A stretch of DNA of 64,000 bases from Flavobacteriales bacterium (GTDB lineage: Bacteria; Bacteroidota; Bacteroidia; Flavobacteriales_D; Crocinitomicaceae). Below, in pieces: positions 18,773 through 28,537 of the stretch; position 1 is the stretch's first letter, and each line of letters opens with the position of its first letter. The DNA lies in NCBI GenBank assembly GCA_947470515.1, contig CANITF010000001.1, forward strand, positions 1-64,000, written 5' to 3'. Made by a program: the position numbers and the translations under genes. The notes under the pieces were generated by a model, which worked only from the letters and a program-made list of their open reading frames with translations, was not told where the DNA came from and searched no databases.

Positions 18773-18996
18773 GTAATAATTTTTCCGATTTTATTTCCCT
18801 TTTTCTTTTATCCATTTTTTATGGATGCATTTGTATAAAAACGAACAACCAAGTATAATCAAAAATCATTCAAAAGGTGAGATATGCCTCTATGGAAAAC
18901 GTTGATTAGTGTTTTTTAAATATATTCACGTTAATAAACTTGCATTTAGTTTTTTAATCTACCATTATTAATTAGAAAATCTAAAATAGAAGTTTC
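18773..18996. other. AT-rich gap with one small hairpin
   Basis: No coding frame is apparent. ATCCAT (18810-18815) and ATGGAT (18821-18826) can form a hairpin with a five-T loop. The right edge, from about 18997, is where similarity to the region upstream of the intact FadL-type gene begins. Confidence 0.4.
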
Positions 18997-19021
18997 TTTA
19001 TATTTTTTACTACATTCGTTC

Positions 19022-19333
19022 ATGCAAAAATTACTTTTTACACTGTTTATTTTGCTGTTCAATCATGCTGCTGTTTCCCAGGGATTCCAAGTTAATTTCC
19101 AAGGGCAAAAGCAACAGGGAATGGTTGGAGCTGGAACTGCTTTGCCAATTGACGGCGCTTCATTATTTTTTAACCCAGGAAGCACTTCTTTTTTAAAAGA
19201 AAATTCTATGAATCTTGCAATGACCCCAACATTTGCTCGAACCCTTTTCGTAGATGCAAATACCAATGAATCAGCTGGTTTCCAATATAAAGTTATAAAG
19301 CTTTTGTTTTTTCGAGCGAAAGGGTTGCTTTAA
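19022..19333 (+). pseudogene. Truncated FadL-type channel gene fused to a piece of the upstream membrane-protein gene
   Basis: Residues 1-85 match the intact FadL-type protein at 27313 with 81 of 85 identities (signal peptide MQKLLFTLFILLFNHAA, then GFQVNFQGQKQQG). The match continues about 25 bp upstream of the ATG. At about 19264-19275 the sequence switches within GAATCAGCTG to a stretch that matches 18202-18269 of the membrane-protein gene at about 54 of 68 positions and in the same frame (QYKV..LLF..AKGLL). A stop follows at 19331. A 103-residue product with a signal peptide and one barrel strand could in principle be made, but nothing suggests it works as a channel. The junction sits at a short shared motif in both parents, which points to recombination through microhomology. 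Confidence 0.85.
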
Positions 19334-19506
19334 AAATCGTATTTTATTTTGAAGTTAGAAACAAATGGTTAAAACCACTTTTAATCTTCCCTATAGCTTT
19401 TTAATGGGGCACATTTTAAAACACGAAACAGCATAGCCCCAACATTAATTAAAAAGACCAAGTTGCGCATTTTACAAAAACGATGTGTCTGGTATTTTAT
19501 AAAACC
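19334..19506. other. Short gap, probably decayed sequence
   Basis: No open frame or clear similarity to a neighbour. It separates the chimeric FadL remnant from the terminator of the convergent 2519-residue cargo gene. Confidence 0.35.
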
Positions 19507-19537
19507 AAAAAAGGCTGCCCATTGGACAGCCTTTTAA
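19507..19537 (-). terminator. Terminator of the 2519-residue cargo gene
   Basis: Read on the minus strand, AAAAGGCTGTCC and GGGCAGCCTTTTTT form a strong hairpin with a three-nucleotide loop and T-run. It starts about 20 nt after the stop codon at 19554. Confidence 0.85.
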
Positions 19538-19553
19538 ATTATGTATTCTAAAA

Positions 19554-22500
19554 TTAGTTTTTAGAAACTCTGAAGATTGAAGTTCCGTTTTCAGTTTTAA
19601 CTCTGAATATGTACATTCCAGTTTCGTAAGTTGATAAGTCAATTTTATCTCCATTAACAACTTGAGTAGCTCTTAACAATTTACCTTGTGCATCGATAAT
19701 TTCGATTGAAGCAGATGCACTAGACATTGTTACAGTTACATTATCTCTTGTTGGATTAGGATATAAGCTAATTACATCTAAAGACATTTCTGAAACGTTC
19801 ATGTAATCAATAACTACACAATCAGAAGTATCAGCACATGTTCCATTGCTTACTACAACCGAATACGAACCGTTAGCTGTTACTGTATATGTTTGTGAAG
19901 TTGCACCAGCAATTGCTAATCCAGTTCCACAATCAATCCATTCGTAAGTTGTACCAGTAGATGCTGTAATTGTAGCATCTCCGTTATCTGTTGCAACCGC
20001 CGTAGGTGAAACATTAATAGTTAAATCTAATGTTACCAATGAATCACAACCTGCAGCATTTGTTAAAACGAATGTAGCAGTGTTATTACTAGCAGTATAC
20101 GTAACACCATCAATCCAAGTATAAGAATCACAAGCTGTTTGTATATCTGTACCTGTTGTAGAAGTGTTAATTGTTAAATCTAATGTTACCAATGAATCAC
20201 AACCCACAGCATTTGTTAATACGAATGTTGCACTGTTGTTATTCGCAGTGTAAGTAACGCCGTCAATCCATGTATAAGAATCACATGCAGTTTGCACGTC
20301 TGTTCCAACTGTCGAATTATTAATAGTCAACACTAAAGTAGCTGTTGAATCACATCCAATTGCATTTGTTAAAACCTGTGTATGCGTTCCTGAAACATTA
20401 TACGTAACACCATTTGTCCAAGTATATGTATCACAAGCCGTAATTGGTGTAGAAGATGCAGAACTGTTATTGATTGTCAACACTAAAGTAGCTGTTGAGT
20501 CACATCCAACTGCATTTGTTAATACTTGTGTATGCGTTCCTGAAACAGTGTATGTTACACCATTTGTCCACGTATAAGTATCACAAGCTGTAATTGGAGT
20601 TGAAGATGTTGAACTGTTATTGATTGTCAACACTAAAGTAGCAGTTGAATCACATCCAGCAGCATTAGTTAATACTTGCGTATGTGTTCCAGATGCAGTA
20701 TAAGTTACACCATTTGTCCAAGTATATGTATCACAAGCCGTAATCGGTGTTGATGATGTTGTTGGAAGATTGATTGTCAACACTAAAGTAGCAGTTGAAT
20801 CACAACCAGCAGCATTTGTTAATACTTGCGTGTGTGTACCTGATACAGTATAAGTTACACCATTTGTCCAAGTATACGAGCTACATGCTGTAATTGGTGT
20901 TGATGATGTAGTTGGAGAAAGCAATGTAACTGCAGCAGTATTAGAACTTGTACAACCAGAAGCAAATGTTGCAGTTGCAGTGTAAGTGATGTTCGCAGCA
21001 ATACCAGAAGCAGATACACTTAATCCTGAAGTAGAAGAAAGATAGGTAGCCGGACTCCAAGTAACTGTATATAAGTCAACACCACCAACAATTGTAATGG
21101 TGTAATCCTCTGTTTCACCATACGATGATTGTGCTAAACAAGGATCCATCGTGCCGGTACCTGCAAAATCCATATCGCGAACACGCAATTTAGTTGTTCC
21201 GTTTTTTGCTGATAATGGAACAGTAAATGTAAATGTTGCACTAGCTGGTGCAGCACCAACGTCATCTGTCTCGCCTAATTTTTCACTAACATCAGTTAAG
21301 GTTCCATTTTGATTGAAATCTATCCAAGCAGCTAAATCATTTTCGGTGTAAGTTCCTGGAGACAAAGTAATCGTATACGTAGAACCAGCAGTTAATGTTG
21401 TAGTTGTTGCCCCAGCTGTTGGATACAGTGTATAATACGGAGCTGCTGCTCCAGCTGTTGCGTTGTTCAACGTATTTAATTGTACTGAACTGATGTAATC
21501 ACCAAATACAGTTCCGGAAGAATAAGTTGGTTGACAATAGCTAGGAGCAGGAATTGCTGCTACTGCTGTTAACACAGAGTTTCCGTTACATGTCGAAGCA
21601 GGTGTAGCAGTTGCCGTTAAAGATGGAACTGTATTAATAGTTACAAGAACTTGATCTGTTGATGTACATCCATTACCATCAGTACCTGTTACTGTATAAG
21701 TAGTTGTAGTTGAAGGTACAAATGCAACAGCATTTGAAACACCATTATTCCAAGAATATGTGTTAGCACCAGCGCCAGTAAGTGTTACAGCGGCACCAGG
21801 GCACACTGTTTGATCAATTCCTGCATTTGTTACTGGAAGTGCATTAACAGTTACAGTAACTGCTGTTCTTGCTGGACTTGGACAAGCGCCATTTTGACCT
21901 TGAGCATAAAACGTATAAACTCCAGGAGTTGCAGTTGATGGCAAAATACTTGTTCCTACAGTTTCAAATGGTGATCCTGAACCTAATTGTGTACCACTTG
22001 TTGCAGCATTCCACCAAGTGATTGTTGCAGGAGAAGGAATAGTATAGTTGATTGTCAACGTTGCGGCTGAACTTCCTAGTGGGAATGTTACATCCGCACC
22101 AGCTAAATCATTAAAATCATCCCAGAACAGTAAATTAAGTGTTCCTCCATTTGTAGGGAAACCAGCTGTTGGAATTGAACGCGTGTAATTGTAAGGCGTA
22201 CCTGCAACTGTTCCAAATCCTAGAGTTCCAGTTCCTGCTGCTGCAGCATTAGTAAATGCTCCGGATAAGCCAAGTCGTGCATCACTTTGATATTCACCAC
22301 CGTTAGGAATCAATCCGTTACAGTTTAATGTTAATCCTGTAATTACAGCCCCAGCAGGTAGTGTTGGAAGTGTTAATACTGAAATAACTGAACCTGGAGC
22401 AACATTAACTTCAACAGGTTGAGCTAATAAACTAAAATTAACAACAGTCGTTTGCGGTGTTGGAACACTTGTCGATGCACTTGCCGTAACTAATGCCGAA

Positions 22501-25500
22501 ACACTATTTTGACAAACACTAGCATTTGTTACCGTTGGATTTGTTATTGTTGTTGAAGGCTGAGATATTATTAAAGGCAATGCAGCAGAAATATAACCGT
22601 TTGCATCTTTAACAAGAACTGAATATGTTCCAGCAACTAAATTTGTTGGGATAGATCCGTAAGACCCACCATCAACAGAATAAGTATATGGAGCCGTTCC
22701 ACAAGTTGTGGTTCCTAAAGTAAACGAACCATCATTTCCAGCATTACATGTTGCATCGATCGGAGTAATAGCCGCTGCAAAAGGATTCACGGTTAAATTA
22801 ACTGAAGAAACAGCATTACAACCACCGTCAACACCTGCTAAAGTATAAGTATATGTTCCAGGTAAAGTTGGAGTAGCAATAGTTGAACTTCCGTTTACAG
22901 ATGCAATACCACTTCCGGCAAATCCAGTCCAAGTATAAGTATACGTTTGGTTTGGTGTAGGATTGGTATTTGTTGCAGTCAATGTAACAGATGAACCAAT
23001 GCAAATTGTAGCATTATTAATTGCAGCTAAAATTCCATCAGCAGTTGCGACAGTGACAGTAACCGCAACTCGTGGAGATTCACATCCCGTTGTTGTGTTA
23101 ACTTCGGCAACATAGAAAGTTGTAGTTGCTGCAACGTTAGAAGTAAATGTTGTAGAAGTACTATTTTGTAATACAATTCCAGCAACAGCTAAATCATACC
23201 ATTTGAACGTTGGAGTAGGCAAACCACTTGTTGAAGTAACAGATGCTGTAGGAATTTGAGTTCCACATTGAGCAGAGTTAAGTGCAGTTGGAACTGTTGG
23301 TAATGGGTTTACTGTAACAATAACAGTTGGTGCAGGAGAAAGAACACAACCTGCAGAAGTGATATTTGCAGTATAGGTTGTTGTTGTTGATGGGTTAACC
23401 GTTAATGGGTTTCCTGTACCAACTGTTGTTACGCCGTCTAACCAAGTTACAGAAGTGATAGCAGGTGCTTTATTTCCTGTAAAAATCAAATTAGGTCTGT
23501 TTGAACTTGTATTACTAACTGTAGCTGTTGAACAAGTATTTGCAATAACTCCATCAGCATTATAGTTTACAAATGAACCAAATGATGTTGTTGTCATTGT
23601 ATTCACAGAACTTGTAGATCCTGTTACACCATTTGCAAAACAATATTCTACGATAATATTTGATGTTCCATCCCAATAAAAGGGAGTTGAGAAATTATGA
23701 GTATTTGTTCCAACAACAGGTGTAAATGTAATAGGCCCATAGACATTAGTAAATGTCGGTGTTTGGAATGTTGTAATTGCAGTAGCATTTGTTGGCGCAA
23801 TTTTAATAGAGAATCCGGTTACAGCAACTGGAGAACCAAGTGCAGATACAACAGAAGAAACGTCTGTTAAATTTCCGGCAATAAATCCAGAAGAATTAAG
23901 TTCAGATGCAAGAATTAATATTTGAGCTCTTCCATTCCCCCAATATGTTCCATAAAATGCTCCAACAGCAGTGGAAGATGCATTTGAGCTTGTACCATTT
24001 CCGACTTGAGCGCTCCCAATTTTGGATAAAGTTGCAGTTAAGCTTGAAGGACTTCCTGCACATACTGTAGCTATTGATGATGAAGCGCTAGCAGTTACTC
24101 CAGTAAGTGGTTCATCTGAATAAGATGTACCTGTATACGAGCTATTCAGTCCAAGTGTATTAGTAGCTGATACACCCCAAGCAATTAGTGCATTTGCAGG
24201 CACAGGAAGGGGCAATGTTGCTACCCAAGTTGTTCCAACTGTATTTGTCATTGGAATATTTGCTTGAGGAACACCGTTTATTGTGTAACCAAGATTTACC
24301 ACTGTAATTGTCCCAGAAACAGTTGTAACATTAACTGAAATAGTTCTAGCGGCTGCAGCACATTGTGATGTTGTAGAAGGCGTTACGCTGTTTAATGTAA
24401 TTACTGGAGCAGGAGAAACGCCTGCGAATTCGTAAGCACCCATATCTGGGTTGCTTCCAGCACCAACATAACCAGCATTACCTGCTCTTGTGGCAGCAGT
24501 ATAATCTGTTGTAATTCCAGCAATATTAGTTGCTCCACTTTCAACTTGTGTTGTAATTCCAGCAACAGGTCTTAAGAAATCAACTGACGAACCAGTTAAA
24601 TTTGTGAAGAAAGATCCCGGTGTACCATAAGTGAATGCTTCACCAGTAAATGAGTTTGCATCATGACCTAATGGTAAGACAGAAGTTTGATAACCCAACA
24701 TTGTCTGTTGAGGAGTCGTTCCATCTGTAAAGATTAAGTTCGTTAATGAAGCAACGCCTGCATACAATAAATTCTTATTTGAAGTTGCAGCTAGATTTGT
24801 TGCATTCGCAGTTGCTCTTCTGAATGCAACTGTTAAACCTGTTCCTGCAAAGGCAGATTCATTGATGATAATGTTGTTACGAAGATCAAGAGCTCCAGTT
24901 GTTGCGGTTAAAGACCCTGTTTGATAAATCCCTGTAGTCCCAAAATTGGCACCTGCTGACGTTGCATTTAAATAGATTGAATTATAAGAAACTCGTTGAT
25001 TTGAAGAAGCAACCGTTGATGTTACTTGTATACCAGCAATTGCATTAATTGAATTTGCCAATGGAGCAGTTAAACCAGATATAAGATTATTGTATGTATT
25101 AACTGTAACGCCACCTTGAAGAGCAATACCATTAACAACCAAATTCGATGTTATTGCTCCTGAAGCTGTAATCGAATAGATCTTGTTGTTGAAAATATTT
25201 TGTGTTCCTGCGGTTCCAATAGCAGCAATTCCTGCTGTTAACGGAGCCGTTACTCCAGAAACGGTAAGGTTAAAAATTTCGTTGTTGAATGTGTTTGTAG
25301 TATTTGTAGCAGCGTTAATAATACCTACCGCTTGTCCACTTGCACCTGTTGTGCTCAAACCGAATATAATATTATTGTTGATATTAAGTGCAGTAACCGC
25401 GCTTGCCCCTGCAGTAATAGCGATAACATTTCCGCCAGTACCAGTAGAACTAAGGTTGGTAATTGTGTTAGTTGAAATTACTTGGTTTGTCCCTGAATTC

Positions 25501-27113
25501 AAAGTTCCAAAGTTAATACCGGTAATAGCCCCTTGACCTGTTATGTTATTAATAACATTATTGCTAACAACTGTATTGTTCCCACCGTAATTTTCTGCAA
25601 TTGCAGTTATTGCTGAAGTGCCACCAATCCAGTTTGTTAGTGTGTTTCCAGAAACAGATTTAGTCGGTGATCCACCACATAAGTTTTGAATCCCTGTGAT
25701 TGTTGTTGCACCAGTAACAGTAATATTTGAGAAGTTATTGTTATTAGAATTGTTAACTGTACCTGCTGGATCAGAAGCAAAGTCATAAAATAATTGAACA
25801 GTTCCTCCAGCACCTGTTTTGCTAAATGCGGTTGTGATAGCATTATTGTTTACATTTTTAGCACCACCTGCAGGAAGTGTATTACTATTTCTTATGAAAT
25901 CAACATTTCCTGTTGTTTTACAAATAATATTCGTAAATGTATTGTTACTGATACTTTGTGTTAAATGTGTTCCTAATTGTGCAATGAAAACTATTGCTCC
26001 AGAAGCGGTACCAGTTGTATGATCAAAACTATAGAAATTATTTGAATTTATATTTATTATTGAGGTAATACTAGCACTAGTTCCAGCAATATTAATACCA
26101 TTCATTGCCCCTGTAAGCAAACCAGAATTTAAACTAATAGAGTTATTGTTGATATTCTGAGTAAAAGTTCCTATCGGTGCATTTGAGAAGGCTGGGAATT
26201 GAATTCCGTTTAAAGTTCCTGCTGTAACACCTCCGATAGAGCTAGTAATTGTATTATAAGAAACAGTTGCGTTTTTCGAATTTCGAACCAAAATACCATT
26301 AACTGTTCCCGAAACATTTGCGTAACCACTGAAAGTTCCAGTTGTACCGTAATTAGTAAGTGTATTACCCGTTAGAGCACTTGTCCCCCCAATGTCAATG
26401 CCATCATTATGATCAGCAGCAGCAGTTGGTCCAACAACAACAATTCCTTGATTGACATTGCTTATTGCATTGGAGTAGATTTTTAAACCACTATTTCCAC
26501 CTGTTGCAGTTGTTGCTGTTGCAGAAGTAGTAATTGTTCCCAAAGCATGTGTGGAGTTTGAATAGATACCAAAAGTGTTTTGATACGTTCTATTTAATGT
26601 AATTGTATTACCAATAATTGAACAGTTTTGCGCACCATCGGTTGTTGTTAAATACAATAATGCGATTCCCCACTCAGTCATAGTATTTGTTGCAGCAGCA
26701 GTTACTGTGTTAGCTGCATTTTCTCTCAAATCTAAATTTGAAATAGTAATATAATCACCACCTTGAATTTTAAAAATTGCATCGTTTAAATTACCTACAG
26801 TTAAGGCTGAAGATGCAGTTATAATTGGCAATGGTGCACCTCCAGTTCCTGCAATAGTAATTGGGTTAGCTACTGTACCTGTTGCAGTGATTAAAAATCC
26901 TCCAGCCGGAGCAGTTTCCGTGTATCCTGCAGGAACATTCAATGTTACACCGCCAGCACCAACACCTTGCGTATTTAAGTCTGTAACAAATGCCGCAATC
27001 GAAGCGTAATCTGTTGGGATAGTTTTTGTCCCTGTTAATTGCGCTTTCAATGAAGAAAACGAAAAGGCCATTACAAAAAGTAATAATGACGTTGTAAAAT
27101 TTAAATTTTTCAT
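19554..27113 (-). CDS. Giant T9SS type A cargo: beta-helix, Ig-like, GEVED and tandem-repeat domains
   Basis: A 2519-residue secreted protein. The start at MKNLNFTTSLLLFVMAFSFS gives a proper signal peptide ending near SLKAQ; the 18 residues upstream lack one. Residues about 30-895 form a parallel beta-helix-like region rich in Asn/Thr rungs, ending at NPDMGAYEF. Ig-like and choice-of-anchor-type modules follow, then a GEVED domain (about 1860-2005; AAWIDFNQNGTLTDVSEKLG and YGETEDYTITI). Six tandem repeats of about 50 residues come next (about 2070-2370; core TPITACDTYTWTNGVTYT), and the chain ends in a T9SS type A sorting domain (ISLYPNPTRDNVTV, YETGMYIFRVK). Repeat copies are nearly identical at the DNA level. 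Likely a surface adhesin or filament-like protein. The divergent gene upstream encodes the FadL-type channel, with 200 bp between the starts. Confidence 0.85.
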   Translation of the reverse strand: MKNLNFTTSLLLFVMAFSFSSLKAQLTGTKTIPTDYASIAAFVTDLNTQGVGAGGVTLNVPAGYTETAPAGGFLITATGTVANPITIAGTGGAPLPIITASSALTVGNLNDAIFKIQGGDYITISNLDLRENAANTVTAAATNTMTEWGIALLYLTTTDGAQNCSIIGNTITLNRTYQNTFGIYSNSTHALGTITTSATATTATGGNSGLKIYSNAISNVNQGIVVVGPTAAADHNDGIDIGGTSALTGNTLTNYGTTGTFSGYANVSGTVNGILVRNSKNATVSYNTITSSIGGVTAGTLNGIQFPAFSNAPIGTFTQNINNNSISLNSGLLTGAMNGINIAGTSASITSIININSNNFYSFDHTTGTASGAIVFIAQLGTHLTQSISNNTFTNIICKTTGNVDFIRNSNTLPAGGAKNVNNNAITTAFSKTGAGGTVQLFYDFASDPAGTVNNSNNNNFSNITVTGATTITGIQNLCGGSPTKSVSGNTLTNWIGGTSAITAIAENYGGNNTVVSNNVINNITGQGAITGINFGTLNSGTNQVISTNTITNLSSTGTGGNVIAITAGASAVTALNINNNIIFGLSTTGASGQAVGIINAATNTTNTFNNEIFNLTVSGVTAPLTAGIAAIGTAGTQNIFNNKIYSITASGAITSNLVVNGIALQGGVTVNTYNNLISGLTAPLANSINAIAGIQVTSTVASSNQRVSYNSIYLNATSAGANFGTTGIYQTGSLTATTGALDLRNNIIINESAFAGTGLTVAFRRATANATNLAATSNKNLLYAGVASLTNLIFTDGTTPQQTMLGYQTSVLPLGHDANSFTGEAFTYGTPGSFFTNLTGSSVDFLRPVAGITTQVESGATNIAGITTDYTAATRAGNAGYVGAGSNPDMGAYEFAGVSPAPVITLNSVTPSTTSQCAAAARTISVNVTTVSGTITVVNLGYTINGVPQANIPMTNTVGTTWVATLPLPVPANALIAWGVSATNTLGLNSSYTGTSYSDEPLTGVTASASSSIATVCAGSPSSLTATLSKIGSAQVGNGTSSNASSTAVGAFYGTYWGNGRAQILILASELNSSGFIAGNLTDVSSVVSALGSPVAVTGFSIKIAPTNATAITTFQTPTFTNVYGPITFTPVVGTNTHNFSTPFYWDGTSNIIVEYCFANGVTGSTSSVNTMTTTSFGSFVNYNADGVIANTCSTATVSNTSSNRPNLIFTGNKAPAITSVTWLDGVTTVGTGNPLTVNPSTTTTYTANITSAGCVLSPAPTVIVTVNPLPTVPTALNSAQCGTQIPTASVTSTSGLPTPTFKWYDLAVAGIVLQNSTSTTFTSNVAATTTFYVAEVNTTTGCESPRVAVTVTVATADGILAAINNATICIGSSVTLTATNTNPTPNQTYTYTWTGFAGSGIASVNGSSTIATPTLPGTYTYTLAGVDGGCNAVSSVNLTVNPFAAAITPIDATCNAGNDGSFTLGTTTCGTAPYTYSVDGGSYGSIPTNLVAGTYSVLVKDANGYISAALPLIISQPSTTITNPTVTNASVCQNSVSALVTASASTSVPTPQTTVVNFSLLAQPVEVNVAPGSVISVLTLPTLPAGAVITGLTLNCNGLIPNGGEYQSDARLGLSGAFTNAAAAGTGTLGFGTVAGTPYNYTRSIPTAGFPTNGGTLNLLFWDDFNDLAGADVTFPLGSSAATLTINYTIPSPATITWWNAATSGTQLGSGSPFETVGTSILPSTATPGVYTFYAQGQNGACPSPARTAVTVTVNALPVTNAGIDQTVCPGAAVTLTGAGANTYSWNNGVSNAVAFVPSTTTTYTVTGTDGNGCTSTDQVLVTINTVPSLTATATPASTCNGNSVLTAVAAIPAPSYCQPTYSSGTVFGDYISSVQLNTLNNATAGAAAPYYTLYPTAGATTTTLTAGSTYTITLSPGTYTENDLAAWIDFNQNGTLTDVSEKLGETDDVGAAPASATFTFTVPLSAKNGTTKLRVRDMDFAGTGTMDPCLAQSSYGETEDYTITIVGGVDLYTVTWSPATYLSSTSGLSVSASGIAANITYTATATFASGCTSSNTAAVTLLSPTTSSTPITACSSYTWTNGVTYTVSGTHTQVLTNAAGCDSTATLVLTINLPTTSSTPITACDTYTWTNGVTYTASGTHTQVLTNAAGCDSTATLVLTINNSSTSSTPITACDTYTWTNGVTYTVSGTHTQVLTNAVGCDSTATLVLTINNSSASSTPITACDTYTWTNGVTYNVSGTHTQVLTNAIGCDSTATLVLTINNSTVGTDVQTACDSYTWIDGVTYTANNNSATFVLTNAVGCDSLVTLDLTINTSTTGTDIQTACDSYTWIDGVTYTASNNTATFVLTNAAGCDSLVTLDLTINVSPTAVATDNGDATITASTGTTYEWIDCGTGLAIAGATSQTYTVTANGSYSVVVSNGTCADTSDCVVIDYMNVSEMSLDVISLYPNPTRDNVTVTMSSASASIEIIDAQGKLLRATQVVNGDKIDLSTYETGMYIFRVKTENGTSIFRVSKN
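20020..20925 (-). repeat. Tandem array of six repeats of about 150 bp inside the cargo gene
   Basis: The landmark GTCAACACTAAAGTA recurs at 20326, 20476, 20626 and 20776, an exact 150-bp period. Two related units of about 153 bp carry GTTAAATCTAATGTTACC at 20020 and 20173 instead. Each unit encodes one ITACDTYTW...GCDS...LTIN module. The high identity between neighbouring units suggests recent expansion or gene conversion. Confidence 0.85.
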
Positions 27114-27312
27114 ATTAATTTTATAATAATTGAGCCGTAAAGTTCGGATAATTTTAACGTAAATCAAAATTAATACATAAATGTTTTGAAACCACGCCTG
27201 TGATTAGCATGAGAAGGCTAACTAAAAGAATTTATCATTTTCTATTTCTTTGAAAATTTTGAATAAAAAAACATAAATAGGAGATTATTTGTATTTTTTA
27301 CTACATTCGTTC

Positions 27313-28536
27313 ATGCAAAAATTACTTTTTACCCTGTTTATTTTGCTGTTCAATCATGCTGCTTTTTCCCAGGGATTCCAAGTTAATTTCCAAGGTCAGA
27401 AGCAACAGGGAATGGGTGGAGCCGGAACTGCTTTGCCAATTGACGGCGCTTCATTATTTTTTAATCCTGGGAGTACTTCATTTTTAAAGGAAAACTCAGT
27501 CAATCTTGCAATGACCCCAACCTTTGCTCGAACCCTTTTCGTAGATGCAAACACCAATCAATCAGCTAGAACAAACTCCCCAATGGGAACGCCATTTTCT
27601 GCTTATGCAGTTTATCGTAAATCAGAAGAAAGCAAGCTGTTTTTTGGATTGGCGGCATACACTCCTTTTGGAAGTACCGTTCAATGGGAAGATGGATGGA
27701 TGGGAAGATTTGCATTAACGCGCTTAGAGTTAAAATCACTATTTATTCAACCAACAATAAGTTATAAAATCACTGATAAAATTGGATTGGGGGCCGGATT
27801 CGTTTATTGTACAGGAAATGTGAACCTTCAAAAAGACATACCCGTGATGGATGCCAGTGGCACTTATGGTCATGCTGAATTGGCAGGAAAAGCAAATGGA
27901 TTTGGAGTGAATGCAGGAGTTTTTGTTCAAGCAACAGAGAAAATAGGGGTTGGTCTAACCTATCGTTCACAAGTAAATATGTCCGTTACGAATGGGCAAG
28001 CAACGTTTGTTGTCCCGTCTTCTTTGGAAGCGAATTTCCCAAATGGAAGTTTTTCTTCCTCTTTACCCTTGCCTCAAGTAATAACATTGGGCTTTTCTTA
28101 TAAGCCAACGGATAAATTGTCACTTGCTTTGGATGTAAATTATGTCGGTTGGAAAGCTTATGACACCTTGGCTTTTGACTATGAAACGAATACAAGTTCT
28201 TTGTTCGATACGAAATCAGTAAGAAGTTATGAAAACATCCTCGCCTTTCGCGGTGGAGCTAATTATGATTTTACAGATAAAATTGCTGCTCGAATAGGAG
28301 TGGCTTACGGCATTTCACCTGTTCAAAACGGCTATGTAACACCAGAAACACCAGATGCTAACCGAATCAATTATACCGCAGGTTTCAGTTATAAGATTGG
28401 GAAACATTTTGCCCTTGATGCTTCAGTTTTCTTTACTCATTTGAAAAGAACAGATACAAATATTGAAACGAATTTAAGTGGAACCTTCACAACAAATGTT
28501 GTTGCACCTGGTTTAGCAATAATTTATAGATTTTAA
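27313..28536 (+). CDS. OmpP1/FadL/TodX-family outer-membrane transport protein
   Basis: A 407-residue outer-membrane beta-barrel predicted to let hydrophobic molecules such as fatty acids cross the outer membrane. The signal peptide (MQKLLFTLFILLFNHAA, cleavage near FSQ) is followed by the family's N-terminal hatch region, GFQVNFQGQKQQGMGGAG, and the NP motif in SLFFNPGSTSFL. The chain ends GLAIIYRF with the terminal Phe expected of barrel proteins. The ATG at 27313 is preferred over the upstream in-frame ATG because it begins the signal peptide and because the duplicated copy at 19022 preserves it. The lipoprotein gene follows after 1 nt, so the two are co-transcribed. Substrate specificity is unknown. 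Confidence 0.9.
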   Translation: MQKLLFTLFILLFNHAAFSQGFQVNFQGQKQQGMGGAGTALPIDGASLFFNPGSTSFLKENSVNLAMTPTFARTLFVDANTNQSARTNSPMGTPFSAYAVYRKSEESKLFFGLAAYTPFGSTVQWEDGWMGRFALTRLELKSLFIQPTISYKITDKIGLGAGFVYCTGNVNLQKDIPVMDASGTYGHAELAGKANGFGVNAGVFVQATEKIGVGLTYRSQVNMSVTNGQATFVVPSSLEANFPNGSFSSSLPLPQVITLGFSYKPTDKLSLALDVNYVGWKAYDTLAFDYETNTSSLFDTKSVRSYENILAFRGGANYDFTDKIAARIGVAYGISPVQNGYVTPETPDANRINYTAGFSYKIGKHFALDASVFFTHLKRTDTNIETNLSGTFTTNVVAPGLAIIYRF

Positions 28537-28537
28537 G

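Noticed and set aside
19440-19500. Weak similarity to the acyltransferase gene (TGTCTGGTATTTT)
   Set aside because: Only about 13 bp match and the flanks do not; chance is as likely as a remnant.
25183-25536. Antisense open frame of 117 codons inside the 2519-residue cargo gene
   Set aside because: Repetitive, low-complexity coding DNA gives long shadow frames; there is no start context or family similarity.
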